NCBI GenBank assembly: GCA_029962745.1
Contig: CM057161.1
Coordinates: 5,817,815 to 5,881,814 of the forward strand
Origin: Echinometra lucunter
Lineage: Eukaryota > Echinodermata > Echinoidea > Camarodonta > Echinometridae
Direction: 5' to 3'
Length of the DNA stretch: 64,000 nt
Of the stretch, positions 11,561-22,207 are shown piece after piece. The first letter of the stretch is position 1. Each line of letters starts with the position of its first letter. The position numbers and the translations under genes are program-made. The notes under the pieces are model-generated. The model was not told the DNA's origin, did not search any database, and saw only the letters and a program-made list of their open reading frames with translations.

Positions 11561-12035
11561 CCCATTGTCATTCTGCTAAAAAATTCGTAATATTCCAACA
11601 ACAGAAAGATTGCCAAAGAATACAAAAGCTCCACAAATTGATTTCCATCCCAACCAGCCTACTTCCTCTAGCTATCCAAGTTAAAATGAATAATTGAGAT
11701 CTGAAGGATGGATGCTTCCAAAATTTCCTTTGTTAATGTATTCTGATTTTACTGAATATACACCATCATTTTTCATTTTTCATGATGGCTGACCAAAAAA
11801 ATGTTTCCTTGGCATGTGGCTTGTAAATTGAGACCTGAACGGCTTGAAACATTGTGCACGGAAATGATTGATTATGTCACGTTTGTATGAAGACTTCAAA
11901 TTTCCAGATGGGTTGATTTGGATCTTGCTATTTTTATAAACCTCTTGAATTTTAGTATATGTGTGTGCTTTTTTTTTTTTTCTTCTTCTTTCTTTCTTTC
12001 TTTTATAGGTTGCTCTTTTTACTTGTACTTGTAAT

Positions 12036-15000
12036 ATGTCATTCCAACTACCTACATTTAATTTTGATTTGAAAGATTTGCTAGAATCATGTAATGATGG
12101 AGCTAATGATACATGTAACTTTGACACAGCTCTAATGAATAATATAGTAGACAAAGATACAGAGTATTATTCACCTGATCAACTTAATAACGAAATTTCA
12201 TTACTGGATAAGCAATATATATCATTAATGCATATGAATTGTCGCAGTCTCAACAGAAATTTTGATACTATGTCTGAATTTCTAGATTTGTTGAAGTGTA
12301 AATTTGACTTTATTCTGGTCAGCGAAACATGGCTTTCGAGAGGTCCAGATTGTCTGTTGTCACTTAGTGGTTATGAATACTACGGGAAAGGGCGACCATC
12401 CCGTGGAGGAGGTGTTGGGATATATGCCAAAACTACATTTCATGTTAAGGAAAGACCAGATTTATCTGTATTTAACGAAAATATTGAATCTTATTTCATT
12501 GAGGTAGCTCATAGTAATGGTAAAAACCTGATCATTGCAGCAATTTATAGACCACCTTCTCAAAGCTGTGTTGACTTTATCGCAGATCTTAACAATATTT
12601 TAGAGAAAGTTGGTCGTGAAAACAAGACATGCTACTTTTTAGGTGATTTCAATTTAAATTTATTGGACATACACTTTGATCAACATGTCAACTCTTTCTT
12701 GGAAATGGTTTTATCTCACTCTTATGCCCCTCTCATTACCAAGGCAACAAGAATAGTTCAGTCTAGTTCAACTCTTATTGACAACATTTTTGTGAATGAT
12801 ACAAGCCTAGTATTGAAAAGTGGTATATTGCTGGCAGACATCTCAGACCACCTTCCAGTTTTTGTCTTTAGTCGGTCAAAACATAGTGAATGGTTCAAAC
12901 GCAAACCATGCAATAAAATTTATACAAGAGACATGTCTCGCTCAAACTTTGATAAATTTAGGGTTGCCCTGGCTGAGCATTCTTGGGAATATGTGATGCA
13001 TGAAGAGTCATGTGATAAAGCATATGAAGTGTTTCTCAATGAATTTGATATCATACATAACTCTTGTTTTCCTTTGAAAGAGAAGCGTTATCGAAAAAGG
13101 GAATCTAAACCATGGATTACTACAGCAATTTTAAAATCATGTAAGAAAAAAATAATGTTATACAAAAATATTTAAAGAACCCTTCTGCATACAGGAAAAA
13201 GGTATACCGAAAGTATCGAAATACTTTAACGACAATTATTAGAAAATCAAAGGAATCTTATTATGCAAAGCAGTTCGAAGAGAGTAGTTGCAGTAAACGG
13301 ACTTGGAATATTATTAATAACATCTTGAATAGAGGGGAAAAGAGAAAGGAACAAGTTTGTTTTTGTGGTGAAAATAATAAAAAACTTATAGATCCCATTG
13401 ACATAGCAAACAAGTTCAATGAATATTTCATAAGTATTGGGACAACGTTTACAGATACAAGTAATATTGACTTGCTAAAGTGTAGGTATTATATGGAGGG
13501 TCAGTATCAACAATCAATGTTTCTAAAACCAATAAAAGGTCATAAAATCCTAGATATTGTGAAGGCATTGAAAATTGGTAAGAGTCCTGGTCATGATAAC
13601 ATTACTGTTTCTGTCATCAAAGAATCAATAAATTTTATTGTTGCTCCACTAGTACATATTTTCAATCTTTCCCTCTCCACTGGTAAATTTCCTCACAGTA
13701 TGAAGCTGGCAAGAGTGACTCCGATCTATAAGAAGGGCTCTCTCGATCAATTTTGTAATTATAGGCCGGTGTCCCTCTTGCCTGTTTTCTCTAAAATATT
13801 AGAAAAACTGTTTTATTCTCGATTGTTGTCTTATATTGAGAAACAAGGGATATTGTCAAACTTTCAGTATGGTTTTAGATCTGGTCATTCAACTATACTG
13901 GCTTTGACATACTTTTTGGACCAGATATTTACTTCTCTTGATGAAAGCAAACATTCAGTATGTCTGTCATTGGATATCTCTAAGCTTTTGACTCAATTAA
14001 TCACCAAGTTTTATTATCCAAGTTGGAATATTATGGTGTGAGAGGTTTAACATTACAGTGGATAGAGGATTACTTAAAGGAAAGAAAGCAATATGTTGTT
14101 TATAATGATGTAACTTCATCTGAAAAAGAACTGATATGCGGGGTACCCCAAGGGTCCATATTGGGGCCACTGTTGTTTATTCTATATATTAATGACTTGC
14201 CAAATGCTTCCTCAACTTTGTCATACATTCTGTTTGCAGATGACACTAATGTCTTTTTAAGCGAGAAGAAACTAGATATTCTTATCGATAATATGAATAA
14301 AGAAATACAAAATGTTAACACATGGTATAAAGTGAATGGTTTAAGGATTAACACAGAGAAAACTAATTTTATGCATTTTGCTCCATTGAATAAGCAATAT
14401 GATAAAAAATTACTTACTCTTAAGTTTGCTAATTCACAAGAGCCTTTAAAGCAAGTACATAGTAATCGCTTCTTAGGAGTCACTATTGATGACAAGTTAT
14501 CATGGTTGATGCATATTAATGACATTGCACTGAAGATTTCGAGAATTATCGGAGTAATGTCAAAATTGAAGTTCGTGTTACCATCAAAGATACTCCTTCT
14601 ACTCTACAATTCATTAATTTTACCTCATTTACAATATGGTAATATGTTATGGATTAATGCATCGAACACTTTGTTAAATCGTTTACATTTGTTGCAAAAA
14701 CGTGTAATACGCATAGTTGCTAAATCTCATTATTTGGCCCATACCAACAATCTGTTCAAACAATTTAGGGTTCTGACTGTATATGAATTAAGTAAGTTAC
14801 AATTGGGAGAATTCATGTACAGGTCTGAAAAGGGGTTATTGCCCAACTCATTCCAGAACTGGTTTAGATGTAACAGTGATGTACATCATCACAATACCCG
14901 AAACTCTAAGAAGCTGCATAGTATTTATTACAGGACTGCTATTGGTCAAAAAAGTGTCAAATATCAGGGTTACCTTACATGGTCTGCTTTAGATGACAGT

Positions 15001-15069
15001 ATCAAACAATCTGCATCGTTACGACAGTTTAAGTTAAAATATAAAAAGTATCTTTGTCATTCTAAATAG
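12036..15069 (+). pseudogene. LINE endonuclease/reverse transcriptase with two 1-base frameshifts
   Basis: Endonuclease (about residues 60-290): LMHMNCRSLNRN, SETWL (metal-binding Glu), AIYRPPSQ, LGDFNLN and SDHLPV (catalytic Asp-His). Reverse transcriptase: RVTPIYKKGS, NYRPVSLLPVFSKILEKL, QYGFRSGHST, LSLDISK, then GVPQGSILGPLLFILYIND and FADDTNVF (catalytic Asp pair), GLRINTEKTNFM. One base appears lost near 13168 (frame shifts from ending 13175 to running through 14041) and another near 13983, just before the first catalytic Asp motif; otherwise the frames are open. About 1,010 codons in total, normal for ORF2 of this group. The ATG at 12036 is the first in frame. It is probably a recently inactivated copy, or an active one with two sequencing errors. 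Confidence 0.9.
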
Positions 15070-15175
15070 TCCATCATTTTTAGTCATAATAGTAATAATT
15101 ATACATGTACGTTTCAAATCGCAATTATGTTTTTCATCAGGTCAATCTCATCAAATTATAAAACCAGACATTTAA

Positions 15176-15888
15176 AGGGAGAGCCCACCCTGAGGATGGA
15201 TGTTGGTTCGGGTGATGGTGGAGAGGGGGGAGGGATGGGTCGGTGTTGGGGAGGGGGCTCGGTCGGGTGAGTTCAGGTTGGGAATAGAGGTTGTGAACTT
15301 CTTGGTCCTGTGATTGGTCGGGGTGGGTTGGCGGCTCTTCGTGACGTGGCATCCGCTTCCTTGTGGAGTTTTTTGTGAACCGTGTATAGTGGCAGTTAGC
15401 ATTCGCTGACTGCACTCTGCACGCTTCAGGGCGCAGAACGGTCATGTCAGTGATCCCATTGTTCTGTGCTCTGGAGTGTTGGGGAGTGGTCGGTAAAATA
15501 ATGCTGACTGGGTTTATGTACAGTTATTGCTTGTGTAGAGTGTGTGTGTTAGGGCGTGGTTGCGTGCGTGTCTATTTGTATGTGTATATCTAAGGATGTT
15601 TTGGGATGTTTCAGAGGTTTTAGTATCGAGTGAGTGGGGGGGGGGGGATGGGCTCGGGTGCTGTGTTACGGGGCTGCCGACTTGTCCGTACTTGATTGCA
15701 GGGAGAGGGGTTCACGACTTTCCTGTTTTTCGATGGGATTTTTTTTTCTTTCTTTTTCCTTCTTCTTCCTCTCTTTCTTTCATTTCTTCTTTTCTATCTT
15801 CTTTACTCTTTTTGCTTCTTTTTCTTTTCTTTTTTCTTTTTTTCTCCCTTTTTTTTCTTCTTTTTCTTCTTCTTCTTCTTATTTTTCT

Positions 15889-15920
<32 letters not shown>

Positions 15921-16033
15921 TTCTTTTTCTTCTTCTTCTTCTTCTTCTTTTTCTCCTTCTTTTCCCCCGCCCTGTCCCTCTTTTCCTTCTGCCTTTTACT
16001 CGGCCACACATGTTCTCAGGGTGGACTTCCCCT
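15176..16033. mobile_element. TTAA-flanked non-autonomous DNA element in the LINE 3' UTR
   Basis: Bounded by TTAA at 15172-15175 and 16034-16037. The ends are inverted: left AGGGAGAGCCCACCCTGAG, right (reverse complement) AGGGGAAGTCCACCCTGAG, 16 of 19 matching. TTAA duplication with no footprint is typical of piggyBac-type elements. There is no transposase; the 858-bp body is G-rich on the left (15200-15300) and a long TTC tract on the right. It interrupts the LINE 3' UTR, so it came later than the LINE. Confidence 0.75.
15739..15968 (+). repeat. (TTC)n polypyrimidine tract
   Basis: About 230 nt nearly free of purines on the plus strand, with long runs of TTC/CTT. The ORFs here (Phe/Ser/Leu-rich plus, Lys/Arg-rich minus) are compositional. 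GAA/TTC tracts of this length are known to form triplex DNA. Confidence 0.9.
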
Positions 16034-16046
16034 TTAAATAATTAAC

Positions 16047-16083
16047 GGGGCTAGACTAGACAAGCTTTGCTTTTTCTAGCCCC
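16047..16083 (+). other. 3' UTR stem-loop of the LINE
   Basis: GGGGCTAGA (16047-16055) pairs perfectly with TCTAGCCCC (16075-16083) around a 19-nt loop, about 140 nt before the pentanucleotide tail. Stringent LINEs use a 3' stem-loop for recognition by their reverse transcriptase (known for eel UnaL2). The same role here is inferred. Confidence 0.6.
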
Positions 16084-16446
16084 GCCCACATTATGCTCTC
16101 TTCTTCTCCCCCTTTTCTTGTATATTTCTATGTAAATTCATGTGTTTTTATTGTTTTATGTGTTTGAATTTGTGATTTATATTGTATTTGTATAATTTTC
16201 TGATTTTTAATGTGGAAATCAATAAAATGAAATGAAATGAAAAATTTTTGACTTACTTTCTTCATTTTTTTCTCCTACATCCATTTGGACTGTACAGATT
16301 ATTTACAAAACAATTTACATTATACACCTGTAAACACAAAACAATGATAGGCCATGGGCTAGTGGGGGTCATAGTGCACCCCCGGTGTGACTTACGGAAA
16401 TGGTTATTTTCATGTAGCCCTAGGTCTAACGATTCAGAAAATTGAT

Positions 16447-18141
16447 GTTGCCAGCAAAAAAACTGGGATGGAAGATACCCCCCATGGACTTTTTGACCAC
16501 GCCCACTTTTACAGCTGATTGTAGAAAATTAGGGGTATTGATAGTTTGTAACTGCTCTAACTTTGCAATTCTTCACATATATATGTTGTATGACCCCTTA
16601 AAATGTCGGTCTAATTGAGTTCTACAAGTTTGTGCTGCGTTTTATGCAAATTTTTATGGTGAAAAGGTCACCAGAGGTCAAAAGGTCACAAATTTTGACC
16701 TTTATCTCTTTAAAATAGAGCAAATGCAGGGATTTTTTTATTACAAAGACCCTATAACAAATTTTTTTCATTGAAATTTGATTAAAATTGAAAGTTACAT
16801 ATGTCCAATCATGTTTTTATTCAATACCAGAAAGTTAATGTTGCCAGTCAAAAAACTGGGATGGCAGATGCCCCCATGACCACGCCCACTTTTACAGCTG
16901 GTTGTAGAAATTTAGGGGTATAGATAGTTTGTAACTGCTCTTACTTTGCAATTCTTCAGAAATATATATCATATGACCCCTTAAAATCTCGGCCTAATTG
17001 AGTTCTACAGGTTTGTGCTGCATTTTATGCAAATTTTTATGGTGAAAAGGTCACCAGAGGTCAAAAGGTCATAAATTTTGACTTTATATCTCCAATATAG
17101 AGCAAATGCACAGATTTTTTTATCAGAAAGACCCTATATCAATTTTTTTTTTCATTGAAATTTGATTAAAATTGAAAGTTACATATGTCCAATCATGTGC
17201 TTATTTAATACCAGAAAGTTAATGTTGCCAGTGAAAAAATTGGGATGGAAGATACCCCCATGACCACGCCCACTTTTACAGCTGGTTGTAGAAATTTAGG
17301 GGTATAGATAGTTTGTAACTGCTCTTACTTTGCAATTCTTCAGAAATATATATCATATGACCCCTTAAAATCTCGGCCTAATTGAGTTCTACAGGTTTGT
17401 GCTGCGTTTTATGCAAATTTTTATGGTGAAAAGGTCACCAGAGGTCAAAAGGTCATAAATTTTGACTTTATATCTCCAATATAGAGCAAATGCACAGATT
17501 TTTTTATCAGAAAGACCCTATATCAATTTTTTTTTTCATTGAAATTTGATTAAAATTGAAAGTTACATATGTCCAATCATGTGCTTATTTAATACCAGAA
17601 AGTTAATGTTGCCAGTGAAAAAATTGGGATGGAAGATACCCCCATGACCACACCCACTTTTACAGCTGGTTGTAGAAATTTAGGGGTATAGATAGTTTGT
17701 AACTGCTGTATGTTTGCAATTCTTCAGAAATATATATTATATGACCCCTTAAAATGTTGGCATAATTGAGCTCAACAAGTTTGTGCTGCATTTTATGCAA
17801 ATATCTTTATGATTAAAAGGTCACCAGAGGTCAAAAGGTCACAAATTTTGACCTTTATATCTCCAATATAGAGCAAATGCACGGATTTTTTTATCACAAA
17901 GACCCTACAGCAATTTTTTTTCATTGAAATTTGATTAAAATTGAAAGTTACACATGTCCAAGCATGTTTTTATTCAATACCAGAAAGTTAATGTTGCCAG
18001 TGAAAAAACTGGGATGGAAGATACCCCCATGACCACACCCACTTTTACAGCTGGTTGTAGAAATTTAGGGGTATAGATAGTTTGTAACTGCTGTACGTTT
18101 GCAATTCTTCAGAAATATATATCATATGACCCCTTAAAATG
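16447..18141 (+). repeat. Left-arm tandem repeat, 4.4 units of ~385 bp
   Basis: Each unit holds, in order, TGTTGCCAG, AAACTGGGATGGAAGATACC, CCACGCCCACTTTTACAGCT (CCACACCC in inner units), TTAGGGGTATAGATAGTTTG, TATGACCCCTTAAAAT, GTTTGTGCTGC, the AGGTCA cluster, GCAAATGCA and TTGATTAAAATTGAAAGTTA. Units 2 and 3 are almost identical. The last breaks at CCCCTTAAAATG, where the inversion begins. Confidence 0.9.
16665..16701 (+). promoter_or_regulatory. Nuclear-receptor half-site cluster (example; repeated in other units)
   Basis: AGGTCA at 16665-16670, 16675-16680 and 16683-16688, then TGACCT at 16696-16701. Spacings are 4 and 2 bases (DR4, DR2) and an inverted pair with 7 bases. Equivalent clusters occur in left units near 17050, 17433 and 17818 and in right units near 18505, 18890, 19275, 19660 and 20045, some with a degraded fourth site. 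AGGTCA is the canonical half-site of many nuclear receptors. Function is inferred from sequence only. Confidence 0.4.
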
Positions 18142-18216
18142 ACCTCTGGTGACCTTTTTACCATAAAGATATTTGCATAAAATGCAGCACAAACTTGTTG
18201 AGCTCAATTATGCCAA

Positions 18217-20290
18217 CATTTTAAGGGGTCATATGATATATATTTCTGAAGAATTACAAACGTACAGCAGTTACAAACTATCTATACCCTTAAATTTCTA
18301 CAACCAGCTGTAAAAGTGGGTGTGGTCATGGGGGTATCTTCCATCCCAGTTTTTTGACTGGCAACATTAACTTTCTGGTATTACATAAGCACATGACTGG
18401 ATATATGTAACATTCAATTTTAATCAAATTTCAATAAAAAAAAAATTGTTATAGGGTCTTTGTGATAAAAAAATCCCTGCATTTGCTCTATATTGGAGAT
18501 ATAAAGGTCAAAATTTGTGACCTTTTGACCTCTGGTGACCTTTTCACCATAAGGATATTTGCATAAAATGCAGCACAAACTTGTTGAGCTCAATTATGCC
18601 AACATTTTAAGGGGTCATATGATATATATTTCTGAAGAGTTGCAAAGTTAGAGCAGTTACAAACTATCTATACCCCTAAATTTCTACAACCAGCTGTAAA
18701 AGTGGGTGTGGTCATGGGGGTATCTTCCATCCCAAATTTTTGACTGGCAAAATTAACTTTCTGGTATTAAATAAGCACATGACTGGACATATGTAACATT
18801 CAATTTTAATCAAATTTCAATTAAAAAAAATTGTTACAGGGTCTTTGTGATAAAAAAATCCCTGCATTTGCTCTATATTGGAGATATAAAGGTCAAAATT
18901 TGTGACCTTTTGACCTCTGGTGACCTTTTCACCATAAGGATATTTGCATAAAATGCAGCACAAACTTGTTGAGCTCAATTATGCCAACATTTTAAGGGGT
19001 CATATAATATACATTTCTGAAGAATTGCAAACGTACAGCAGTTACAAACTATCTATACCCCTAAATTTCTACAACCAGCTGTAAAAGTGGGTGTGGTCAT
19101 GGGGGTATCTTCCATCCCAGTTTTTTGACTGGCAACATTAACTTTCTGGTATTAAATAAGCACATGACTGGACATATGTAACATTCAATTTTAATCAAAT
19201 TTCAATTAAAAAAAATTGTTACAGGGTCTTTGTGATAAAAAAATCCCTGCATTTGCTCTATATTGGAGATATAAAGGTCAAAATTTGTGACCTTTTGACC
19301 TCTGGTGACCTTTTCACCATAAGGATATTTGCATAAAATGCAGCACAAACTTGTTGAGCTCAATTATGCCAACATTTTAAGGGGTCATATAATATATATT
19401 TCTGAAGAATTGCAAACGTACAGCAGTTACAAACTATCTATACCCCTAAATTTCTACAACCAGCTGTAAAAGTGGGCGTGGTCATGGGGGTATCTTCCAT
19501 CCCAGTTTTTTGACTGGCAACATTAACTTTCGGGTATTAAATAAGCACATGATTGGACATATGTAACTTTCAATTTTAATGAAATTTCAATGAAAAAAAA
19601 ATTGCTATAGGGTCTTTCTGATAAAAAAATCCGTGCATTTGTTCTATATTGGAGATATAAAGGTCAAAATTTGTGACCTTTTGACCTCTGGTGACCTTTT
19701 CACCATAAAAATTTGCATAAAACGCAGCACAAACCTGTAGAACTCAATTAGGCCGAGATTTTAAGGGGTCATATGATATATATTTCTGAAGAATTGCAAA
19801 GTAAGAGCAGTTACAAACTATCTATACCCCTAAATTTCTACAACCAGCTGTAAAAGTGGGCGTGGTCATGGGGGCATCTGCCATCCCAGTTTTTTGACTG
19901 GCAACATTAACTTTCTGGTATTGAATAAAAACATGATTGGACATATGTAACTTTCAATTTTAATCAAATTTCAATGAAAAAAATTTGTTATAGGGTCTTT
20001 GTAATAAAAAAATCCCTGCATTGCTCTATTTTAAAGAGATAAAGGTCAAAATTTGTGACCTTTTGACCTCTGGTGACCTTTTCACCATAAAAATTTGCAT
20101 ATAAACGCAGCACAAACTTGTAGAACTCAATTAGACCGACATTTTAAGGGGTCATACAACATATATATGTGAAGAATTGCAAAGTTAGAGCAGTTACAAA
20201 CTATCAATACCCCTAATTTTCTACAATCAGCTGTAAAAGTGGGCGTGGTCAAAAAGTCCATGGGGGGTATCTTCCATCCCAGTTTTTTTG
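18217..20290 (-). repeat. Right-arm tandem repeat, ~5.4 units in inverse orientation
   Basis: The same unit as the left arm, reverse-complemented, beginning CATTTTAAGGGG at 18217. Inner units carry GGGTGTGGTCAT and outer units GGGCGTGGTCAT, mirroring the CCACACCC/CCACGCCC order of the left arm. Confidence 0.9.
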
Positions 20291-20520
20291 CTGGCAACAT
20301 CAATTTTCTGAATCGTTAGACCTAGGGCTACATGAAAATAACCATTTCCGTAAGTCACACCGGGGGTGCACTATGACCCCCACTAGCCCATGGCCTATGA
20401 AGATAAGTTTTTGTTTCAATTACTGATTGATTAATATGCACTGGAATATTTACTGAAGGCATGCTTCATAAATAGTTTTGAGGATTACAAGAAAAGCATG
20501 GGAAATATGCTCATAATTAC

Positions 20521-22009
20521 AGTGTGTCCCAGAATAAACGAAACCGAGACTGATCGATGTTTAATCATATCTTAATCACAGTTATGATTAATAAGTGGCA
20601 CATCTTTGTAAATCTTAAACCCTCTTCTTTCATGCGATGTCACTCATATTATATATATTTCACGTGTGAGTGAATAAAGACAATGTGAAGTTGGGTAACC
20701 AAAAATTCGTTTGACCAACGATGTTTGAATTTCAAAGAGATAATCACATTTCTAGAAAGTTCATTTTCTGCCCTTTCGTTTGACACCTCAATCGGGAAAA
20801 ATGAACCAGGAATGACAGAGATAACTTAAATTGAAATATTGATTGCATTTCCTAGATTTTAAATCATTTGTATCTTAACTTCTCACCAATTGTTCGCGCA
20901 AATTATTCGCACGAATGGATGCGGAGATGGTCACGAGTGATCTAAAAACTTTCGTTTAGAGACTCCTCCTATGCCACTCTCCTCATCTTCATTGCCCATC
21001 ACCACCCCACCCCACCCCACCCCCATCCCCAATCCCTCCCGGAACCCAAACTCTACAATCCTCCAAGTTCCCATCTCCCTTCCTCGTTATGCACGTGTGA
21101 TGCTGTGTGTATTGTGTTGGTCGTTTGTTCTTTTGATGGATAGATTTAAGAAACAACTTTGCATAACCAATAAATTGCATGTTAAAACTCATCCCTCCCA
21201 CCTCCTCATCCCCACCCCATCCTTAACCCCACTCGAAACTCCAAATCATTAACTATTCACCCCTCACACTTCCTCTCGCTCCCTCTGTATGCGTGTTTGT
21301 GTTGATGTTATGGTCGTTTGTTCATCTAATAAACTTATTTAGTCAAATATCACTGCATAGCTGTCAACGCTTAAAGAATTAATTTCTTTCCGTAAAAGCT
21401 ATTCATGAATTGAACCAGACATGACACTGCTAGACAGAACATGCAGAAACAACATCAGCAACTCTCAGAAGGCTCTCGAGCTCAGAACGTCCCTATTTTG
21501 CAACTAGAAACACTCATTGATTAGTCTGTTGTTAACTGCAATATGAATTATGTTAATAAAAGCCTACTTCATTATTAATCAGCTGTTATCATTTTTGTCA
21601 CTCCATTTTCTTGATGATCAACCATGCATGAAGTCTTTTATCTTCTTTGTTCACTGCTAGGACAGGCAGCGAATGCAAAGGGATTCATGTAATAAATCAT
21701 GGAAATGCAAGCAGTAATATTAAAGAACAGTGAATGAACTGTTCAGAAGTATATTTTCATATCACAGTAACAGAAATATTTTCATATCTATCTCTTTGAA
21801 TCTGAGGTATGGTTGTGCGAAGGACTTTTTGGTAGCCCTTCTTCATATAATTCTAATTCACTCATGCGTGAAGTATGTAGCATATGAGTGGTATCTAATG
21901 AAAAAGAGGGTCTAAGCTTTACAAATATGTATTAGTTATTAATCATAATTGTGATAAAGATATGAATAAAAATCGATACATCTCGGTTTCATTATTTCTG
22001 GGACACACT
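20521..22009. mobile_element. 1.49-kb DNA element with ~170-bp terminal inverted repeats
   Basis: The left end AGTGTGTCCCAGAATAAACG is matched in inverse by CATTATTTCTGGGACACACT at the right. Similarity continues about 170 bp inward through ATTATGATTAATAA, CCCTCTT and a CACTCAT/GAGTGAAT block. The interior has no transposase; it holds a two-copy CCCCACC-rich duplication (about 20985-21200 and 21190-21345, each followed by GGTCGTTTGTTC). No flanking duplication could be fixed, so the superfamily is open. Confidence 0.75.
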
Positions 22010-22207
22010 ACATTATACTTTTTCTGCAATATCAACTACACTTTTAAGCGCTGTATTCATGGTACTGGATACTTCAAAGGTGTGAAAGTAATTGAAAACA
22101 GATATGAGGATCAATTCTTTTCTGCTGTGCATTTAGAAATTCATCTCACAATACTTCTACAGTTTCCTGATTTCGTGATGTAATCAATACTATTGCTATA
22201 TTCTTTT

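Larger units (their letters stand above)
11990..16243 (+). mobile_element. Near full-length LINE, CR1/Jockey-group non-LTR retrotransposon
   Basis: A pyrimidine-rich leader (11971-12005) is followed by one long reading frame (12036-15069) with an apurinic-type endonuclease and reverse transcriptase, then a 3' UTR that resumes after an inserted element (15176-16033), forms a GGGGCTAGA/TCTAGCCCC stem-loop and ends AATAAAATGAAATGAAATGAAAA at about 16221-16243. Pentanucleotide tails of this kind are usual in CR1/L2-type LINEs. No separate ORF1 and no RNase H domain were seen. The 5' boundary is approximate and no target duplication could be set. Confidence 0.88.
16347..20398. mobile_element. 4.05-kb palindromic foldback element made of ~385-bp tandem repeats
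   Basis: Left arm 16347-18141 and right arm 18217-20398 are inverted copies around a 75-bp spacer (18142-18216). The outer ~100 bp (ATAGGCCATGGGCTAGTGGG inward) is essentially identical on both sides and is not part of the tandem repeat. Inside it, units of about 380-390 bp repeat: left units begin near 16447, 16840, 17221, 17604 and 17990 (phrase TGTTGCCAG); right units are inverted near 18357, 18745, 19128, 19512, 19896 and 20291. The right arm has one extra unit. A TA at each end could be a target duplication. No coding frame. Foldback elements such as Drosophila FB and sea urchin TU have long inverted arms with internal tandem repeats; this is the closest described architecture. Confidence 0.9.

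Noticed and set aside
12036..15069. LINE as a retrovirus or other virus remnant
   Set aside because: Apurinic-type endonuclease, no LTRs, no integrase or protease, and a pentanucleotide 3' tail identify a non-LTR retrotransposon.
15542..16045. Phe/Leu/Ser-rich and Lys/Arg-rich ORFs
   Set aside because: Translations of the TTC tract in different frames; no start context or domain.
16447..20290. CRISPR array or simple satellite
   Set aside because: Units are ~385 bp with no short repeat-spacer pattern, are inverted about a centre, and have unique mirrored caps; the context is eukaryotic.
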